Source: Aldehydirespirator sp965200005 (GTDB lineage Bacteria > Actinomycetota > Acidimicrobiia > Acidimicrobiales > Aldehydirespiratoraceae). Taken from it: DNA of 64,000 nucleotides. Position 1 is the stretch's first letter, and every line of letters begins with the position of its first letter. Positions 60,055 through 64,000 of the stretch are shown piece after piece. The translations under genes and the position numbers were made by a program. The notes beneath the pieces were generated by a model. It searched no databases and was not told where the DNA came from. It saw only the letters and a list, made by a program, of their open reading frames with translations. The DNA is taken from contig OZ241331.1 in NCBI GenBank assembly GCA_965200005.1, forward strand, positions 1,798,001-1,862,000. Direction: 5' to 3'.

Positions 60055-61589
60055 GTGTCTGACCGGCGACTGCGAGCGAGTCGTGGAAAGCGCCAACGGC
60101 GGAGGGCAAAGGCAGACCGAACTCTGCAGGTGCAGGTTGCATCGCCTCCTGTGGGTGGAGCGTTCCAGCCGCTTGCACCCGACGACCTCGCAGCCGTGAT
60201 TGAGCATGCCTTTTCGATCCTCGAAGGTGTTGGCATGGCTGACACTCCAACTCTGTTCGCGGGCCACTTGGTTGCACGTGGCGCTCGGCATCGAGCCGAC
60301 GGCCGGTTGTGTATGCCGCGGTCGATGGTGGAGGCAGCACTCACACGAGCCCCCGCAATGGTTGTGGTGCCGGGGTTCACCGAGGATCGTGGCATCGATG
60401 TTGGTGGTACCGGCGTACATATCGGCAGCGGGGGAGCGGCAGTTCAGACGCTCGACGCCGCTACGGGTGTCTACCGAGAGAGCACCATTTCAGATCTGTG
60501 GAAGATGATGCGGGTTCTCAATGAATGTTCCAACATTCATTCGGGTTACGGCCGTTGGTAGCACGCGACATAGCCACAGACACCGTTCTCGACATCAACA
60601 CTGCGTTCGCTCTAGTGGCGGGTACCTCCAAGCCAACAGGTCTCAGTTTCACGTCGGCAACAAGCCTCAATCAGGTGGTCGACCTATTCGACACGTGCCT
60701 CGGAGCCGAGGGCGCCTTCGCTCGACGACCATTCTCGATGGCCGTTGTCGTCCACGTGGTGCCACCTCTGCGATTTGCTCCGGAAGGCTGCGCAATCATG
60801 AAAGCTGCCATTGAGCGCGGCATGATCGTGCAAACCTGCTCGGCAGGGCAGGCCGGAGCCACAAGCCCAGCGTCTCTTGCCGGCAGCCTTGCCCAGGGGT
60901 TGGCCGAGATCCTTGCTGGTGTCGTGCTCGCTGACTCAATCAAGCCCGGGCACCCTTGCATTCACGCCTTCATGCCCTTCATCTCCGACCTGCGGAGTGG
61001 TGCCATGACTGGGGGCAGTGGCGAGGCCGCGGTTGCCAGCGCTGCCGCGGCACAACTGCTGCGTGCGCTGGAGATCCCTCACGCGGTGTCAGCGGGGATC
61101 ACCGACTCAAAGACTGCCGATAGCCAGGCTGGCTACGAGAAGGGCTACACGGTGGCGCTGGCTGCTCATGCGGGTGCCGACATGGTGCAGCTTGCGGTCG
61201 GGATGCTCGGCTCGATCATGGTCGCGAGCCCCGAGAGTCTTGTCATTGACAACGACATGTGCGGTGCGGTTCTGCGATCTGTGCGGGGAGTCGACGTCGA
61301 TGCATCACATCTGGATCTGGATGTCATCGAATCCGCCGTGACCGGCGACGGGCACTACCTGGGGCAATCCCAGACCCTTGAGTTGATGAGAAGTGAGTAC
61401 CTGTATCCCGAAGTTGGTGACCGAAGTTCCGTTGAAGAGTGGATCGCGGCGGGCAGACCTTCGCTCTGGGATCGGGCTCATGCTCGGGTGACCGAGATTC
61501 TGGAATCGGGCCGCCCCGGACATTTGCCGCGAACGGCTGAGGCTGGAGTGCGGGCACGATTCGACATCAGGCTTCCCGAGTTCCGGTGA
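60055..61589 (+). pseudogene. MttB/MtgB family corrinoid-dependent methyltransferase, frameshifted
   Basis: Two frames encode one protein of about 511 residues, the usual MttB-family (COG5598) length. The first (GTG 60055 to 60561) has the N-terminal part LEGVGMADTP and GSGGAAVQTLDA; the second (60525-61589) has GLRPLVARDIATD, SGEAAVASAAAAQLLRA and GADMVQLAVGML. The frames join if the CATTCGGG at 60538-60545 were CATTTCGGG, so one T appears missing. No in-frame TAG at the pyrrolysine position is seen, so it belongs to the non-pyrrolysine branch (glycine betaine and related quaternary amines). The dehydrogenase gene follows 49 nt later. Confidence 0.85.
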
Positions 61590-61638
61590 TGATGCGACAC
61601 TGCGACCGCTCCCGTGCTCGAGTGACTCAGCATTCGGC

Positions 61639-64000
61639 ATGAACGGCGACGACACGACATCAGCCACGTCAGCAGAGATCGTGGTGATCGGTGGTGGGGT
61701 GGTTGGCACGTCGATCCTCTGGCACCTGGCTCGTGCCGGACGCACGGACACGGTGCTGATCGAGAAGCACGATCTCACCTCAGGTTCCACGTGGCACGCG
61801 GCGGGGAATGTGCCAACGTTTTCCAACTCCTGGCTTGGCCAGCGTGCGGGTAACTATGCCTGGCAGTTGTACTCGGGACTAGCGAGTGATCCGGCACATC
61901 CGATCACGTATCGCAAGACCAAGGCGTTCTGGCCAGCTCACACTCGGAACCGGATCGATCACTTTCACCACGTGCTCGGAATCTCTACGGGTCTCGGCTT
62001 CGATCTTCGGATGATCTCGACATCGGAGATGGAGGCAATGCATCCGCTCTGGCGAGACGACGGGACAGTGATTACTGGCCTATTTGATCCTTACGAAGGT
62101 GACATAGACCCAAGCGGGCTCACACATAGCTTCGCCCGGCGAGCACGCCTTCTGGGAGCACGCCTGATGCGCCGCAGCGAGGTGGTTGGTATCGAGTCAC
62201 TTGATCGATGTAGCAGCGCAAACTGGCGAGTTCACGTCGAACGCACGTCCCCGGGCGCTGGGGTCTCGTCAGAAGACAAGTTGACCGTCGATTGCGACAC
62301 GGTCATCAACGCAGCAGGGTTCTACGGCTCACAAGTCAGCGCCCTTGCTGGTGTTGAGGTTCCCCTTGCCGTGCTGGAACACCAATACATCGTGACCGAA
62401 CCCCTGCATCTACTGCAGACAAATACTGAGATGTTTCCGTTAGTGCGTGACCCGAATTTGATGTTTTACCTGCGCCGTGAACAAGACCGGTTGCTGTTCG
62501 GAAACTACGGCCACTCTGGGCGCACCGTCTGGCATGACAAGTCTCCCAAAATATTTGACTCTTCGCTCTTCGCTCCATCAACTGATGACATCGCTGAGGC
62601 AGCTCTTGATGCGGCCCTCCATGTGTCGTTGCTTGAGGAAGCGGGCGTCGCGAGGTTTGTCAACGGCCCGATCACCTATTCGCCCGACGCCAATCCGCTT
62701 GTGGGGCCTGCAGGGAGTGTTCGCAACTTCTATCAGGCAGTGGGTGTACAAGTTGGAGTGACTCAAGCTGCTGCTGTCGGAAAGGTGCTGAGTGAACTAA
62801 TCGTTGATGGTGACACGGAGTGGGATGTTTCGTCCTGGGATCCGCGCCGCTTCGGCGACTGGGCACTGCAGGGTCGTGGACGTTGGAGTTACGCCAACGC
62901 GCGTGTGCGCGAGCTTTATGAGCACCAGTACGCGGAACCGTTCCCTCATCGAATCTGGAAATCAGCGCGTCCTGTCAACAAGAGTCCTCTGTACGAGACT
63001 TTGGCTGCAAAGGGTGCTCGCTTTGGGCAAATCGCTGGTTGGGAGCGTGCATTCTGGTTCGGTTCGTTGCCATATGGCCATGCTGATCTCAGCTACCGCG
63101 ATGAACATTGGCATGACGCTGTTGCAACCGAGTGTCTAGCTGTGCGGGATCACGTGGGAGTAATGGATCACCCGGGCTTCTCACGCTTTGAGGTCAGTGG
63201 TCCTGGAGCCGAAGCCTTCCTCAATCGAATGTTCTGTACAAGGTTGCCCGCATTGGGTCGGGTGCGACTCGCTTACATGTTGCGGCCTAACGGCACCGTA
63301 TGGAGTGAAGCAACAGTCTGCCGGCTCGCTGAAGACCGTTTCTTGCTCCTAGGCGCGACTGTGGCGCGAGAACGTGACTTCGATTGGCTGCAATCTCACC
63401 TGAGGAGTGACGAGCAGGTTGATTTGCAATACGGCAAGGTTCGTACATCAACTCTGATGGTGATGGGTCCAAAGTCCCGTCAACTACTGCAGCGACTAAC
63501 GAATGCTGACCTGTCTCCGGATAATGCTCCCGCAATGTCATGGCAGGAGATGACTGTCGGTGGTGTTGATGCACTTGGTTTGCGAGTCAGTTTCGTTGGT
63601 GAACTCGGATGGGAACTCCACGTTGACGATGACGATCTAGTGGCGCTCTATGACGCACTGTTCGATGCTGGTCATGATCTCGGCATCCGAGACTTCGGTT
63701 CGTATGCCCTCAATTCGATGCGTATTGAGAAGGGCTATCACGGCTGGGGAACTGAGTTTGGTGTCGAATACACACCCTTTGATGTCGGTCTAGGCCGGTT
63801 CGTACACTTCGACAAAGGTGACTTCGTGGGACGCAAGGCAGCACTTGCAATGTCGAGCGAATCACCTGAGTGGAGCTACGGACAGTGGACGCTCAATCTC
63901 GACGATTTCGACGGTGAACACGGCGACCCGCCACCATCAGCCCCAATCCTCATGAACGGTCAACCCGTCGGATTTGTAACTTCCGCCGCAATGGGCTTCA
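61639..64000 (+). CDS. Dimethylglycine/sarcosine dehydrogenase-like flavoprotein with GcvT domain, 3'-truncated
   Basis: The frame is open from ATG 61639 to the window edge (787 codons seen). The N-terminal FAD-binding motif is VVIGGGVVGTSILWHLA, followed by GSTWHAAGNVPTFSNSW, the motif that carries the covalent flavin histidine in DMGDH/SarDH relatives. A DAO-type domain extends to about residue 390; then an aminomethyltransferase (GcvT) domain (FEVSGPGAEAFLNRM, SFVGELGWELHV, RIEKGYHGWGTE, PVGFVTSAAMG) that passes C1 units to tetrahydrofolate. With the MttB-like gene it suggests demethylation of betaine-type compounds. Confidence 0.9.
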   Translation, partial: MNGDDTTSATSAEIVVIGGGVVGTSILWHLARAGRTDTVLIEKHDLTSGSTWHAAGNVPTFSNSWLGQRAGNYAWQLYSGLASDPAHPITYRKTKAFWPAHTRNRIDHFHHVLGISTGLGFDLRMISTSEMEAMHPLWRDDGTVITGLFDPYEGDIDPSGLTHSFARRARLLGARLMRRSEVVGIESLDRCSSANWRVHVERTSPGAGVSSEDKLTVDCDTVINAAGFYGSQVSALAGVEVPLAVLEHQYIVTEPLHLLQTNTEMFPLVRDPNLMFYLRREQDRLLFGNYGHSGRTVWHDKSPKIFDSSLFAPSTDDIAEAALDAALHVSLLEEAGVARFVNGPITYSPDANPLVGPAGSVRNFYQAVGVQVGVTQAAAVGKVLSELIVDGDTEWDVSSWDPRRFGDWALQGRGRWSYANARVRELYEHQYAEPFPHRIWKSARPVNKSPLYETLAAKGARFGQIAGWERAFWFGSLPYGHADLSYRDEHWHDAVATECLAVRDHVGVMDHPGFSRFEVSGPGAEAFLNRMFCTRLPALGRVRLAYMLRPNGTVWSEATVCRLAEDRFLLLGATVARERDFDWLQSHLRSDEQVDLQYGKVRTSTLMVMGPKSRQLLQRLTNADLSPDNAPAMSWQEMTVGGVDALGLRVSFVGELGWELHVDDDDLVALYDALFDAGHDLGIRDFGSYALNSMRIEKGYHGWGTEFGVEYTPFDVGLGRFVHFDKGDFVGRKAALAMSSESPEWSYGQWTLNLDDFDGEHGDPPPSAPILMNGQPVGFVTSAAMGF

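Noticed and set aside
60055..61589. Pyrrolysine-containing MttB
   Set aside because: The break is a frameshift; no in-frame TAG with continuing homology is seen at the usual position.
1..64000. CRISPR arrays, rRNA genes, riboswitches, complete insertion sequences
   Set aside because: I looked for regularly spaced repeats, rRNA-like blocks, known aptamer cores and paired transposase ends and saw none; only short tandem repeats and a recombinase remnant are present.

Overview
The window looks like a chromosomal segment of an actinobacterium, most likely an Acidimicrobiia-type lineage. The grounds are gene order (tlyA-nadK-recN-pyrG-nudix-xerD; mreBCD-mrdA-rodA; the radical SAM TIGR03960/TIGR03936 pair followed by an RNase E/G-family gene, rplU-rpmA-obg-proB; nadD-LytR_C protein-rsfS), fairly high GC, many GTG/TTG starts and many genes that appear leaderless. 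The taxonomic call is inference; no rRNA gene is present to settle it.

Layout. 1-2.0 kb: 3' part of an amidase plus an alpha/beta hydrolase. 2.0-8.9 kb: tlyA, nadK, recN, pyrG, a Nudix ADP-sugar hydrolase and xerD, tightly packed. 9.0-14.7 kb: trpS (reverse), an RsuA/RluB pseudouridine synthase, tyrA, aroA, cmk, plsC. 14.7-18.35 kb: an AT-richer accessory patch with a gene-poor gap, an exported SLH-repeat protein with a damaged 5' end, and a GHKL (Hsp90/MORC-like) ATPase joined in frame to a Shedu-like PD-(D/E)XK nuclease but interrupted by one TAA codon. 18.4-20 kb: ispH and an excisionase-like HTH protein. 20-22.5 kb: an Rv2258c-like methyltransferase, a broken serine recombinase and a reverse-strand set of three small genes (membrane coiled coil, ribbon-helix-helix, HTH), abutting tRNA-Gly(TCC), a typical integration site. 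22.7-28 kb: tig, clpP, clpX, folC, ndk (protein folding, proteolysis, folate, nucleotides). 28.2-34.3 kb: the complete rod-shape operon mreB-mreC-mreD-mrdA-rodA. 34.4-41.9 kb: radical SAM pair, RNase E/G, ribosomal proteins L21 and L27, Obg, ProB. 42-46 kb: PspA, MurJ and ProA. 46-49.7 kb: CoxD/CoxE-like MoxR ATPase and VWA protein, CoA transferase. 49.7-54.6 kb: class II DAHP synthase, a sigma-70 factor, nadD, LCP-derived protein, rsfS. 54.6-59.9 kb: class I fumarase, thioredoxin-like and IF2B-like orphans, a predicted beta-propeller protein, and a PIN-domain toxin with its antitoxin. 60-64 kb: an MttB-family methyltransferase with a frameshift and a dimethylglycine/sarcosine dehydrogenase-like flavoprotein running off the end, together suggesting methylated-amine catabolism.

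Recurring signals. At least thirteen genes carry a TANNNT hexamer ending 6-8 nt before the start codon, a strong sign of leaderless transcription that also fixes several start sites. Three genes (SLH protein, recombinase, mttB) look as if each lost one base, and the GHKL-nuclease has one nonsense codon; these could be real decay or consensus errors. The most unusual locus is the GHKL-Shedu-like fusion at 16.4-18.35 kb, a plausible anti-phage effector in which the sensor/ATPase half and nuclease half are separated by a stop.
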